From Candidatus Dadabacteria bacterium (GTDB taxonomy: Bacteria; Desulfobacterota_D; UBA1144; Nemesobacterales; Nemesobacteraceae): a DNA stretch of 64,000 nucleotides. The first letter of the stretch is position 1. Each line of letters begins with the position of its first letter. A program made the translations under genes and the position numbers. The notes beneath the pieces are model-generated. The model had not been told where the DNA came from, made no database searches, and worked only from the letters and a program-made list of their open reading frames with translations. The DNA is taken from positions 221,400 to 285,399 of the forward strand of contig JAJECI010000008.1 of NCBI GenBank assembly GCA_022822065.1, in the 5' to 3' direction. Below are positions 35,694 to 44,577 of this stretch, piece after piece.

Positions 35694-37496
35694 TCAGGTT
35701 CTCTTAAACATCTTCTCAAGCATATTGTACGATATCCGGGTCGCGACCGGCCGGCCGTGAGGGCAGGCGTGCGGATTCTCAGAAGCGTCCATATCCGCAA
35801 AAAGAGTCCGTGCCTCCTGCTCCGAGAGCGTCCGGTTCGCGGTTATCGAACTGTGGCACGCCATGGTCGCACACACGGTGTCAAGATGCTCCCCCAGGCT
35901 CTTGGGGTCGCCCAGACCGTCAAGTTCATCAAACAGGTCGCTAAAAACCCGCGTGTAGTCGGAGTCCCTTAAAAAACCCGGGACGGACTTCACCCTCACC
36001 GCGCTTTCCCCGAAAACCTCAAAATCAAAGCCGAGCTTTTCCATCTCGTCCGCAAAGCGCCCCGCCGTATTGATTTCCCGGACCGTAAGTTCGACGACTT
36101 CGGGGATGAGAAGCTTCTGGGAGCAGGAAAAGGTTTTCTCAACATAGGATTTTTTTATTCTCTCGAAGTTAACCCGCTCATGGGCCGCGTGCTGGTCAAT
36201 GAGAATGATGCCGTCCGGATCCTCGCATACGAGATAAAGCTTTCCGACCTGTCCGAGGAACTTGAGGCTTGAGTAAAAGCCATCGGAAAACATGTCCCCT
36301 CTTGCCGCCTCCGGAGATTTCTCCAACATGGAGGAATCACCGTGGTGAGAGTGCTGAGACACCGATTCTGGGCTGTAAGCAGCCTGCGTGGAAGCTTTTT
36401 TCGCCGAAGGCGCCGTGGCGGAGTGACCCTTGCCCTCGGGAAATCCGAGGTCTTTTTGCTTCTCGTAGAAATCTTCAAGGGCTTTCTGGGTTCTTTCCCT
36501 GCGGCTTTTCATCCAGGGGGCATCGGCAAGCATGCCGCCTATCGCGCGGCGGATGCTCTGACCGACTTCGTACTGGTTCTCGAACATCACCTCGCTTTTG
36601 GTCGGATGCACGTTCACGTCCACCAAGGCAGGGTCCCTTTCAATAAATATCGCTCCCTGGGGGTATTTCCCCTTTTCAATCATCCTTCCGTAACACTCCA
36701 TTATGATCCTGTTTATAAAACGGTCCCTTACGGGCCTTGCGTTTACGTAGGTAAACAGCCTGCGCATCGAGGAGCGTGGGTCAAGAGGACTTCCCAGGAA
36801 ACCGTGGAGCTTAAGCGTCTTGTCTTCAAAGTCTATGGGGTAAAGCTCCGTGCCGGGAATTATCTGCGCTACGCGCTGCGTAAGCGATTCGCTCGCGCCG
36901 TAGCGATGGATGGTTCTGTTGTTTGAGAAGACCTCAAAAGACACCTCGGGCCTTGAGAGGGCCTCGCGCTGGATAACTCCGAGAACCCTGCCGAGCTCGG
37001 TCTCCGGCCTTTTCAGAAACTTAAGCCGCGGCTGCGTGTTGAAAAACAGATTCTTAACCTCAATGGACGAACCCACGGGAGATGCCGCCTCCTTTATCTT
37101 TCTCACGACTCCGCCTTCAATGTAGACTTCGGTGCCGGATTTCGAACCTTCGGCAGCGGTTATCATTCTGAACCTTGAAACACTGGCTATGCTCGGAAGC
37201 GCCTCGCCGCGAAAACCGAGCGTCTCTACAGAGAAAAGATCGTCAATGTCCCTTATCTTGCTCGTGGCGTGACGTTCGATGCTCATAAGGGCATCGTCAC
37301 GGGACATCCCGTGGCCGTTATCAACCACCCTCACAAGCCGCTTGCCTCCGGCTTCAAGGTATATGGATATTCTGGTTGCCCCGGCGTCAATCGAGTTTTC
37401 AACAAGCTCCTTTACTACAGAAGCCGGTCTCTCGACTATTTCTCCGGCGGCTATCTTGGAGACAAGGACATCCGGAAGTGTTCTGATTTTAGCCAT
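35694..37496 (-). CDS. mutL: DNA mismatch repair protein MutL (endonuclease type)
   Basis: 600 residues from ATG 37496; TTG 37499 is one codon upstream. The N-terminal GHKL ATPase shows KIAAGEIVERPASVVKELVENSIDAGA, VDNGHGM and TLGFRGEALPSI. The C-terminal dimerisation domain contains DQHAAHERVNFE, matching the endonuclease motif DQHA(X)2E(X)4E, and CPHGRP. This is the MutH-independent form that nicks the daughter strand. MutS is not in the window. It follows the 54-residue membrane-protein gene on the minus strand within 8 bases. Confidence 0.95.
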   Translation of the reverse strand: MAKIRTLPDVLVSKIAAGEIVERPASVVKELVENSIDAGATRISIYLEAGGKRLVRVVDNGHGMSRDDALMSIERHATSKIRDIDDLFSVETLGFRGEALPSIASVSRFRMITAAEGSKSGTEVYIEGGVVRKIKEAASPVGSSIEVKNLFFNTQPRLKFLKRPETELGRVLGVIQREALSRPEVSFEVFSNNRTIHRYGASESLTQRVAQIIPGTELYPIDFEDKTLKLHGFLGSPLDPRSSMRRLFTYVNARPVRDRFINRIIMECYGRMIEKGKYPQGAIFIERDPALVDVNVHPTKSEVMFENQYEVGQSIRRAIGGMLADAPWMKSRRERTQKALEDFYEKQKDLGFPEGKGHSATAPSAKKASTQAAYSPESVSQHSHHGDSSMLEKSPEAARGDMFSDGFYSSLKFLGQVGKLYLVCEDPDGIILIDQHAAHERVNFERIKKSYVEKTFSCSQKLLIPEVVELTVREINTAGRFADEMEKLGFDFEVFGESAVRVKSVPGFLRDSDYTRVFSDLFDELDGLGDPKSLGEHLDTVCATMACHSSITANRTLSEQEARTLFADMDASENPHACPHGRPVATRISYNMLEKMFKRT

Positions 37497-37503
37497 CAAT
37501 ACT

Positions 37504-37668
37504 TTAGAAAAGCTTGAACAGAATGAACAGGATGAGTATGGCCAGGGGCAGGATGACCGCGGCGACCGAGAAAAACGAGAAAGCCGAGAGGGTTTTTTTC
37601 GCGTGCGTCCCGAAAACGTCCCGCGACTGTTCCTCCACTACGCCGAAATATTTTTTAAATATCTTCAT
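37504..37668 (-). CDS. Small single-pass membrane protein, 54 residues
   Basis: From ATG 37668 the product (MKIFKKYFGVVEEQ...) has a basic N-terminus and a C-terminal transmembrane helix (VAAVILPLAILILFILFKLF). The frame overlaps the end of the GYD gene by 14 bases and ends 7 bases before mutL, so all three are probably co-transcribed. GGGGAAG lies only just before the ATG. A longer upstream start would be basic and Pro-rich. No family recognised. Confidence 0.5.
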   Translation of the reverse strand: MKIFKKYFGVVEEQSRDVFGTHAKKTLSAFSFFSVAAVILPLAILILFILFKLF

Positions 37669-37993
37669 CTTCCCCGGATGGCGTCGGGGGGGCCTTCTCC
37701 GCCCTGGCTTTGTTAAGAGATTCAACCAGAGATTCGACCGAGACCGCCGGAAGAGTTGTCAGCTCGACCGTTCCCCTTGAGCAGAGGTCCACCGAAACCT
37801 TCCCTATGGTCTCGTTATCGGGCGCCTCCACTATATTCACAAAATCGTATCTGCCCAGAGTCGCATATTGCTCGATAACCCTGACGCCTATGTCCTCAAG
37901 CTCCTCGTCGACTTCCTTTATTCTCCCGGGCCGCTCTTTCACGGTTTTTCTGCCCTCGGGAGTAAGCCTGCTGAGTAATATGTAAATTGCCAT
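37655..37993 (-). CDS. GYD domain protein
   Basis: 112 residues. The motif LGRYDF, preceded by an YILLSRLTPEGRKTV opening, is the mark of the small ferredoxin-like GYD family, which forms dimers or oligomers related to Dabb/ABM folds. Function is not well established. The C-terminal tail is charged and Pro-rich (PPTPSGEDEDI). It is the first of three minus-strand genes that lead into mutL. Confidence 0.75.
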   Translation of the reverse strand: MAIYILLSRLTPEGRKTVKERPGRIKEVDEELEDIGVRVIEQYATLGRYDFVNIVEAPDNETIGKVSVDLCSRGTVELTTLPAVSVESLVESLNKARAEKAPPTPSGEDEDI

Positions 37994-38173
37994 TGAAAAA
38001 ACCTGCTGTTTCTATGAGTTACGGCGAATAGCGCGCCGAGAAAACCTTTTAGTTGTCGGCTGGCCGTCCTAGTTTTATAACCTTTTTGGAAGATATCTCA
38101 AGAAAAAACCCGCTCCGGAACTTCCATAACAAAAACTCTCCGTTATATTATTACAAGCATTCCTTAAGACCTG

Positions 38174-39445
38174 ATGAAAAGCATAATCCGCGTCCTTACA
38201 GCCACACTTGTCCTCCTGTTTTTTTCGCTTCTTCCCTTTCCACAAGCAGAGGTCGCTTACGCGCAGCCAGATCCGCGGGAAGATCTCACCGTAACTGCCT
38301 ACTCGTGGAAATCCTACGGAGTGGGACGCATGGCGACGCTTGGGGAAATAACCGTCGCAAACTCGAGCAAAACCAGCTACAAGAACATCAAAATCAGGGT
38401 CGACCTGTTTACGAGAACCGGCAAGCTCCTGGGCTCGCTTCGCGGAAAGATACCCGAGGAAGTGCCCGCAGGAAGCCAAAGAACTTTCTCCAACTTGGAC
38501 TTGGGGCTGATGAACGCGGACCCTGAGAATTTCGAGGCAATGGTAACGGGTGCCGAGGTATCGGCAAGTTCTTCGTTCGTAAGAGCCGGGAATGTGATTT
38601 TCATAAAGAACTGGGAGTTTGAAGGGGCAAGTTTCGGAACAGAGGGATTCATAACGGAAATCACCCTTGAGAACACAGGAGAAACCCACTTTAAGAACAT
38701 AAAGCTGCTTTTAACGGAAAAAGACGCAGGAGGCGGACCGGGCAGCACTCACCTGTCCTCGGTAACGATACACGACCTGCTTCCCGCCGGGGAGGAAAGA
38801 ACTTTTACGGGAATAAACGTCGGTTTCTCGAGTCCGAAAGCCGTTGAAAGATCTATTGCCGTCTCCGGAGCCGAGGCGATAACAACAAAGGAACTCAATT
38901 ACATTCTTTCTGGAGGAGGGAACCTTGGGGAGAGGATAAAGAAAAAAATCAGTTCCGTCAGCATACTCAGGAAAAAAGACGAGGAGAAAAAAGCCGAAAC
39001 GCGCCAGGAAGCATCATCTTCGGATGAATCCGAAAGCGCTTACGGCAGCGGAACCGAAAGCGTTCCCCCTACGGCCGGCTCTGCCAGCTCGGCCGCGGAC
39101 GAAGACACGGAACTTTCCCAAGAACAGCCGAGAGAAGCTTTCCCGAAGCACGACATAGTCATAAGGGAATTCGAATGGGGAAGCGGAATCCCCGGGGCGA
39201 CCGCAACGCTCAGCAAGCTCGTCATCGAAAACATAAGCGACATCGCTTACGAGAAAATAGTGCTTGAAATAGAGTTTTTCAAATCCTCGAACGCCCCTTT
39301 CGGATCAAACCGCTTCAAGATAAAAGAGGTTCTGGCTCCGAAACAGGTAATGTGGCTCAGGAATGTTCAGGTCGGACTTATAAGCAAGCTTCCCGACCCG
39401 AATCTTATAAAACTCAGAGTGGTAAAAGCAAAAGCGATCAAGTAG
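38174..39445 (+). CDS. Secreted protein with three FxLYD-like repeats, 423 residues
   Basis: A signal peptide (hydrophobic core ATLVLLFFSLLPF, cut near VAYAQ) is followed by two copies of a ~100-residue beta-sandwich-like domain (residues ~37-135 and ~142-245), a low-complexity Glu/Ser linker (~255-320) and a third copy (~325-423). The shared pattern is a hydrophobic WxF/YxW strand, I(T/V)(V/I)xN, YKNI-type positions, LPAG or APKQ and a final (G)AxxxA/K. This resembles the extracellular FxLYD class. Likely periplasmic or surface; role unknown. Divergent from the GYD gene. Confidence 0.65.
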   Translation: MKSIIRVLTATLVLLFFSLLPFPQAEVAYAQPDPREDLTVTAYSWKSYGVGRMATLGEITVANSSKTSYKNIKIRVDLFTRTGKLLGSLRGKIPEEVPAGSQRTFSNLDLGLMNADPENFEAMVTGAEVSASSSFVRAGNVIFIKNWEFEGASFGTEGFITEITLENTGETHFKNIKLLLTEKDAGGGPGSTHLSSVTIHDLLPAGEERTFTGINVGFSSPKAVERSIAVSGAEAITTKELNYILSGGGNLGERIKKKISSVSILRKKDEEKKAETRQEASSSDESESAYGSGTESVPPTAGSASSAADEDTELSQEQPREAFPKHDIVIREFEWGSGIPGATATLSKLVIENISDIAYEKIVLEIEFFKSSNAPFGSNRFKIKEVLAPKQVMWLRNVQVGLISKLPDPNLIKLRVVKAKAIK

Positions 39446-39492
39446 AAAGCTTGTGCCGAGATGGGGAGGGATTAAAACTCCTGGGAACTTCT

Positions 39493-39714
39493 CTAGCCTT
39501 CCACCAGTTCGAGGGATTGCTTTATCGTTTCGACCAGCTTGTCCCTGAACTGCTCTATTCCTTCAAAGGGAACGACTATGCTTGAGCGGCCGCCGCTCAG
39601 TTCGGTAATCCTAAGGTACTGACCCTTGTGGTTTTCCTTAACGTCAAAGAAAAATCTCTTGGATTCAATATCAACGTGGTTGCTTACATGCTCCTTTTCT
39701 GTCCTTTCTTCCAT
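39493..39714 (-). CDS. PUR-domain (DUF3276-type) nucleic-acid-binding protein
   Basis: From ATG 39714 (73 residues; AGGAGG 8 bases upstream), the protein reads KRFFFDVKENHKGQYLRITE and SSIVVPFEGIEQFRDKL, a close match to the bacterial PUR-alpha-like/DUF3276 family, whose Borrelia member BpuR binds RNA and DNA. An ATG 23 codons further upstream gives a hydrophobic extension without a ribosome-binding site. Such proteins bind single-stranded nucleic acid; targets here are unknown. Convergent with the secreted repeat-protein gene. Confidence 0.8.
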   Translation of the reverse strand: MEERTEKEHVSNHVDIESKRFFFDVKENHKGQYLRITELSGGRSSIVVPFEGIEQFRDKLVETIKQSLELVEG

Positions 39715-39846
39715 CTGATTCTGCCTCCTAAAAAAATTTGTTGGAACAATTATTGAGGCATGACTATAACCCCTGAAAAACAAAAAGCAAACAATTCTTT
39801 TATAGCCCCGAAAATACGGATATATTCAGGGAGAGAACCCGCGAAA

Positions 39847-40278
39847 ATGGCAAGAATAAAAATAGATCTACCGAGCAAATTCGTCTTTTCAACGCAAATT
39901 CCGATAAGAATAGACGACATAAATTACGGTTCTCATCTCGGGCACGACTCGGTGCTGACCCTCGCCCACGAGGCCCGGGTAAGGTTCCTCTCAACACACG
40001 GCTACACAGAGGGCGACATAGAGGGAGTGGGAATCATAATGGGAGACGTTGGAATCACCTACAGTTCGGAAGCGTTCTACGGAGACGTAATGGAAATAAG
40101 CATCGGCATCGGTGAGTGCGGCAACCATTTCCTCGAGCTTATCTACGCGCTCGTGAACGAAAAAAGCGGCAAGGAGGTCGCCAGGGTAAAAACCTCGCTT
40201 GTGTTCTTTGACTACAAAGAGAGAAAAACCGTGCGGATGCCGGAGAAATTCCGAAGGAAAATCATCGCCGAAGAGTAA
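39847..40278 (+). CDS. 4HBT-type hotdog thioesterase
   Basis: 143 residues from ATG 39847 (MARIKIDLPSKF); an earlier ATG at 39760 adds 29 residues unlike the family. The hotdog fold is recognised by IPIRIDDINYGSHLGHDSVLTLAHEARVRFL, where the usual catalytic Asp of the 4HBT family sits, followed by the central hydrophobic helix and a final VRVKTSLVFFD strand. Acyl-CoA substrate unknown. Confidence 0.75.
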   Translation: MARIKIDLPSKFVFSTQIPIRIDDINYGSHLGHDSVLTLAHEARVRFLSTHGYTEGDIEGVGIIMGDVGITYSSEAFYGDVMEISIGIGECGNHFLELIYALVNEKSGKEVARVKTSLVFFDYKERKTVRMPEKFRRKIIAEE

Positions 40279-40295
40279 CCGCCGAAAGTTCGCCG

Positions 40296-41744
40296 CTACT
40301 GTTTCTTTTTGGGGGCGTAGCCAATGTAAATGGTGTTCTGGCGTTTCTTTACCAGAAAAAGATACTGCTTTCCGGGTTTCAGGCCGCTTACGATCTTGTT
40401 GTATTCCCCCAGGTTTGTCACTTGGTTCTTGTCAACCTCGAGTATAACGTCCCCGGGACGGAATCCCGCCTCCCAGGCCGAACTGCCGCGGCTCACGTTC
40501 GTAACCAGAACCCCGGCTTTATCCTCAACGCCGAACCGCGCGGCGATATCCGGGGTAATGTCGCTTAATTCAATATCTTCATCCCCACGGGACTCGGCAG
40601 GAGCCTCTTCATCCGGCATTTTGCCGAGAACGACGGAAATCTCCTCACGCTTCCCGTCGCGGAGAATCGTGATTTCAGAAGAAGTGCCGGGAGCCTTCAT
40701 CCCCACGAGTTTGGATAAGGACGTAAACTCCTTTATAGGCTCTCCGTCAAATTTCACTACCACGTCCCCCCTCTGCAGACCCGCTTTCTCTGCGGGGCTT
40801 CCCGGGCTTATATCGGATATAAGAGCCCCGTCGGTGCTTTCATGCCCCATGCTCTCAGCTATCTCCTGAGTTATAGGCTGAATAACGACTCCCAGCCATG
40901 CTCTGACCACTTTGCCTTTTTCCATGAGCTGGGATATGACTCCCTTGGCCATATTGGTTGGGATGGAGAAACCTATTCCCTGACCTCTGGCAGCTATCGC
41001 GGTGTTAACGCCGACTACCTCCCCTCCCAGGTTAAAAAGCGGACCTCCGCTGTTTCCGGGGTTGAGGGACGCATCGGTCTGAATGAAATCATCGTAGGCG
41101 CCGAGACCCAGAGATCTCCCTTTCGCGCTCACTATCCCGACCGTTACGGTGTAGCCGAGTCCGAAAGGATTTCCGACCGCCATGACCCAGTCGCCGATTC
41201 TAAGCTTGTCCGAATCTCCGAAAACGACGGGCTTCAGCTTTTTTTCAGGCTTTATCTTAAGGACCGCAAGATCCGTTTTCGTGTCCTGTCCCACAATCTC
41301 GGCCGTATACCTCGACCCGTCGTAGAGAACCACCTGTATATCTTCTGCTCTGCTGATCACATGGTTATTGGTAACTATGTAGCCGTCTTTGCTGACTATG
41401 AATCCCGAGCCCAGGCCCTTTTTCCTGAACTCCCGCTCCCGGTCGTTCGGAAAAAATCTCTTGAAAAACTCCTCGAAAGCGTCTCCTTCGCCGAAATCAG
41501 GGAGGGCCTTTCCACGTTTTACGACACTCGTGGTGCTTATATTCACGACAGAATGTTTTTGTTTCTCGACAAGCCCCGCGAGGGATGGGAATTTTTCATA
41601 AGAACCTGAAGAAGAGAGAAGTTCCGGGACGTTTTCGCGTGACAGAGATCCAGGGCTTTCTTCGTCTTCCTCCACTTTAGCGCACGAGAGTGAACCCACA
41701 AGCAAGAAACAGGCAGCAAGAAACAAAAAAACGGTTTTTTTCAT
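40296..41744 (-). CDS. DegP/HtrA-type periplasmic serine protease with two PDZ domains
   Basis: 482 residues from ATG 41744, chosen because GGAGG lies 7-8 bases upstream and the earlier ATG 41765 has none. The N-terminus is a signal sequence ending SLSC, possibly lipoprotein-type although the lipobox is not canonical. The catalytic triad is His in TNNHV, Asp in TDLAVLK and Ser in GNSGGPL. Two PDZ domains follow, the first near LQRGDVVVKFDG and the second near FRPGDVILEVDK. It degrades or refolds misfolded periplasmic proteins. The gene overlaps the aroK stop region; control by RpoH is plausible but not seen. Confidence 0.92.
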   Translation of the reverse strand: MKKTVFLFLAACFLLVGSLSCAKVEEDEESPGSLSRENVPELLSSSGSYEKFPSLAGLVEKQKHSVVNISTTSVVKRGKALPDFGEGDAFEEFFKRFFPNDREREFRKKGLGSGFIVSKDGYIVTNNHVISRAEDIQVVLYDGSRYTAEIVGQDTKTDLAVLKIKPEKKLKPVVFGDSDKLRIGDWVMAVGNPFGLGYTVTVGIVSAKGRSLGLGAYDDFIQTDASLNPGNSGGPLFNLGGEVVGVNTAIAARGQGIGFSIPTNMAKGVISQLMEKGKVVRAWLGVVIQPITQEIAESMGHESTDGALISDISPGSPAEKAGLQRGDVVVKFDGEPIKEFTSLSKLVGMKAPGTSSEITILRDGKREEISVVLGKMPDEEAPAESRGDEDIELSDITPDIAARFGVEDKAGVLVTNVSRGSSAWEAGFRPGDVILEVDKNQVTNLGEYNKIVSGLKPGKQYLFLVKKRQNTIYIGYAPKKKQ

Positions 41745-41761
41745 AGTTAGAGCCTCCGACT

Positions 41762-42274
41762 TCATTCGAAAATCTCGATTATTTTATCAGCAACTTCGGA
41801 AATACTGATATCATCCGTAAACACGACATGCGCCGAAAGTTCGTAAATATCCCTTCTTTTCATGAAAAGCTCATGGAACTCAGCGCGCGGGTTCTTGACG
41901 TCAAGAAGGGGTCTTCCCTTCTTGCGCCTCACCCTGTTCCAAAGGGTATCGACATCCGCCCGCAGATAGAAAACCTCGCCCGAGGCATCCATCGTTTCGC
42001 GATTCTGCCGTCGCAGGACCGCGCCTCCCCCCGTCGAGATCACGGCCGGGGACGTTTTCTGTGAAAGAGCGGCGAGCATCTCGGCTTCCTTCTGCCTGAA
42101 ACTCTCCTCTCCGCCCGCTTCGAATATCTCGGTTACAGAAAGACCTTCAGCCCGTTCCACTTCACTGTCAAGATCATAGAAATCCATTCGCAGTTTTCCG
42201 GAAAGCTCCCTTCCGACGCTAGTCTTGCCCGCCCCCATAAACCCAGTAAGGAAAATATGTCGTTTCTCGCTCAA
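41762..42274 (-). CDS. aroK: Shikimate kinase
   Basis: 170 residues; starts at TTG 42274 (LSEKRHIFLTGFMGAGKTSVG). Walker A GFMGAGKTS at residues 11-19, the substrate-binding DLDSEVE, STGGGAV and the R-rich lid RVRRKKGRPLL are present. It phosphorylates shikimate on the way to chorismate. It ends close to the start of the DegP-type gene and follows ribE with a 6-base gap on the minus strand. Confidence 0.94.
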   Translation of the reverse strand: MSEKRHIFLTGFMGAGKTSVGRELSGKLRMDFYDLDSEVERAEGLSVTEIFEAGGEESFRQKEAEMLAALSQKTSPAVISTGGGAVLRRQNRETMDASGEVFYLRADVDTLWNRVRRKKGRPLLDVKNPRAEFHELFMKRRDIYELSAHVVFTDDISISEVADKIIEIFE

Positions 42275-42280
42275 GTCAAC

Positions 42281-42913
42281 CTACAGTTTTCTTCCGACGG
42301 GAGAGCCCTCGGCAGAGGTGGTTGAGCCGGAGAGCATTTTCTCGACGTACTTGCCTATTATGTCGCACTCTATGTTAACTTCCCTGCCGCGGCGAAATTC
42401 GGAAAACGTCGTTTCCCGAAGCGTGTAGGGAATTATGTTTACCGAGAACTCAGCGTCCTCTACCGAATTGACGGTGAGACTTACGCCGTCAACGGCGACC
42501 GATCCTTTCTCGACCACATATCTCGCAAGCGATGCGGGAATCGAGAAAGAAAAGACCTTGGATTCTCCTACCGGAGTAATGGACTGAACGACCCCTACTC
42601 CGTCCACGTGGCCCGTGACGATATGTCCGCCCATCCTGTCCCCGACCCGAAGAGATCTCTCGAGATTCACTCCGCTTCCCGTCCGGAGGCCGGAAAGATT
42701 CGTCCTGTAGAGCGTCTCGTGAGAGGCGTCAACGGAAAAACTCCCCTCTCCAGTTGAAACCACCGTAAGGCATACGCCGTTTACGGACACGCTTTCCCCC
42801 AGGCTCAGTTCCCCGGCGTCGATCTTCCGAACCCCGATTTTTAAAAGAACGCCCTTGTCCTTTTTCTCAAGCGCCTCGACAGCTCCAACGTCTTCAACTA
42901 TGCCGCTGAACAT
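42281..42913 (-). CDS. ribE: Riboflavin synthase, alpha subunit
   Basis: 210 residues made of two homologous lumazine-binding domains: MFSGIVEDVGAV opens the first, and GGHIVTGHVDGVG marks the second, with the internal pair GESVSVNGVCLTV and KGSVAVDGVSLTVN. It dismutates two lumazines to riboflavin. Its ATG directly follows the lspA stop (TAGATG). No FMN riboswitch was seen upstream; ribB/ribH are not in the window. Confidence 0.95.
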   Translation of the reverse strand: MFSGIVEDVGAVEALEKKDKGVLLKIGVRKIDAGELSLGESVSVNGVCLTVVSTGEGSFSVDASHETLYRTNLSGLRTGSGVNLERSLRVGDRMGGHIVTGHVDGVGVVQSITPVGESKVFSFSIPASLARYVVEKGSVAVDGVSLTVNSVEDAEFSVNIIPYTLRETTFSEFRRGREVNIECDIIGKYVEKMLSGSTTSAEGSPVGRKL

Positions 42914-43402
42914 CTAACTCTCCTTGTCACGCCCCAAGAATCCGGAAACCAGGATCGAAATCGCCCCGACCGTGATCGCAGAGTCAGCCACGTTAAAAGG
43001 CGGCCAGAGCATATCAGGGTTCCCCGGCCAGTAGACCGCGATAAAATCGGTCACGTATCCGTAGGCAAACCTGTCTATTGAGTTTCCGATCGCTCCCCCC
43101 AGCACAAAAGCAAGCGCGTACCGAAAAATCCTCTGCTCTTCCTCAAGCCTGCGAAGAAAGAAAAAAACCGCGACCAGCACCAAAATGAAAACAACTATAT
43201 AAAAATAAAGTCTTACATCTTCGGACATGTCCCTTAACATGCCAAACGCAATTCCCGGATTTCGCAAGTGGGTTATATCGAACCATGAAAACACGTTTAT
43301 CCTCGATAGAAAAGGCACGTGGGCCTTGACGAGCCACTTGGTCAGCTGGTCAAGCAACACTACCAGAAAGGATATAACGAATACGCTCAGATAATTTCTC
43401 AT
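42914..43402 (-). CDS. lspA: Signal peptidase II (lipoprotein signal peptidase)
   Basis: 162 residues with four transmembrane helices. The catalytic Asp pair is in GNSIDRFAYGYVTDFI and FNVADSAI. It removes the signal from prolipoproteins after Lgt has acted. Together with lgt and lnt elsewhere in the window it completes the lipoprotein pathway. Confidence 0.95.
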   Translation of the reverse strand: MRNYLSVFVISFLVVLLDQLTKWLVKAHVPFLSRINVFSWFDITHLRNPGIAFGMLRDMSEDVRLYFYIVVFILVLVAVFFFLRRLEEEQRIFRYALAFVLGGAIGNSIDRFAYGYVTDFIAVYWPGNPDMLWPPFNVADSAITVGAISILVSGFLGRDKES

Positions 43403-43466
43403 GAAAAAAACAAAAAATCACGACCCCGGAAGAAAATCCCGGAGACTTCCGGCAGACGGCTAAGCT

Positions 43467-44048
43467 TCATTCCAGCCGAAACTCTATCGGAACCTTGACC
43501 CAGCTTGAAACCGCCTTGAAGCCTCTTTGCGCCGGGACAAATCTCCACTTCTTTACAGCCTTCAAAGCGGCATTATCAAGAACCTTGTGACCGGAGGATT
43601 TGAAGACGGTTACTTCCTCGGGCCTCCCGTTCGGAAGCACGTGCACATTAAGCAACACGCTGCCCTCGTAACCGCGTCTTATGGCAACCGCGGGATAGCC
43701 GGGTCTCGGGGTAAAACCGTAAGAGGGTCTCGCGCTGCTATTAGCTTCGTCGGGTTGTTGCTCCGGAGCGGATTTTTCTTCCTTTTTAAGCGCCAGAGAG
43801 TCATCCCGCTTTTTCACTTCTTCTACGGCTTTTTCTTCTTTCTTCTTAACAACCTTTTTTCTTTTTACGACTTTTTCCGCGGGCGCGGGTTTTTTGAATT
43901 CAAAATGCCTTAGGGAAACCTCTATGTGATCGCCGTACACAGGAACGCTTTTCTGCACGACAATCTTCCCCCAAGCAAAAGATATAAGAACATGGAAGAC
44001 AATTGAAAACAGTATAAATCTCTTGAGATTGTCAACCGGCCTGCCCAT
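43467..44048 (-). CDS. tonB: TonB-family energy-transducing protein
   Basis: 193 residues: an N-terminal transmembrane anchor (FILFSIVFHVLISFAWG), a Lys/Glu/Pro-rich spacer (KKPAPAEKVVKRKK...) that spans the periplasm, and a C-terminal TonB domain with RGYEGSVLLNVHVLPNGRPEEVTVFKSSG and AALKAVKKWRF. It drives uptake through TonB-dependent outer-membrane receptors. ExbB/ExbD are not in the window, so this may be one of several TonB proteins. Confidence 0.88.
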   Translation of the reverse strand: MGRPVDNLKRFILFSIVFHVLISFAWGKIVVQKSVPVYGDHIEVSLRHFEFKKPAPAEKVVKRKKVVKKKEEKAVEEVKKRDDSLALKKEEKSAPEQQPDEANSSARPSYGFTPRPGYPAVAIRRGYEGSVLLNVHVLPNGRPEEVTVFKSSGHKVLDNAALKAVKKWRFVPAQRGFKAVSSWVKVPIEFRLE

Positions 44049-44057
44049 ACCAAAGGT

Positions 44058-44534
44058 TTATTCTATATCAATAACCAGAAATTCCTTAATTCCTCCGGGG
44101 GCCCTGACCTGTATCTCGTCATCGACTCTTTTTCCGATAAGCGCGCTGCCGACCGGAGAGGTGACGGAGATAAAGCCATTTTCGGGCTCGGATTCATCTT
44201 CTCCCACAAGCTTGTACTTTTTTATGTCCCCGGAATCAATATCCTCCACCGTAACCGTAAGACCGAAAACGACCCTGTCCCGCGAAGTGATTTTCTCGGG
44301 GTCAATTACCTCCGCGCGGCCAAGGCGGTCTTCTACTTCCAGTATCCTCCCCTCTATGAACGACTGCTTCTGCTTGGCGGTCTCATACTCGGCGTTTTCG
44401 GAAAGGTCTCCGAGGGATCTCGCGTATTCTATAAGCCTGATCACTTCCTGTCTTTCGACGGTCTTTAACCTGTGAAGTTCGTCCCGAAGCTTTTTCCATC
44501 CATCGGGAGTAATTAGAACTCTTTGGACACTCAT
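44058..44534 (-). CDS. greA: Transcription elongation factor GreA
   Basis: 158 residues; the N-terminal coiled-coil region includes LIEYARSLGDLSENAEYETAK with the tip acidic pair (DLSENAEY) that stimulates RNA cleavage by stalled polymerase. The C-terminal FKBP-like domain ends IGKRVDDEIQVRAPGG. GGAGGAG lies before the ATG at 44534. It lies 43 bases downstream of carB, the frequent carB-greA arrangement. Confidence 0.95.
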   Translation of the reverse strand: MSVQRVLITPDGWKKLRDELHRLKTVERQEVIRLIEYARSLGDLSENAEYETAKQKQSFIEGRILEVEDRLGRAEVIDPEKITSRDRVVFGLTVTVEDIDSGDIKKYKLVGEDESEPENGFISVTSPVGSALIGKRVDDEIQVRAPGGIKEFLVIDIE

Positions 44535-44577
44535 TTAATATCTCCTCCACACCTCAATCATACCCCAGCCGGGTTAG

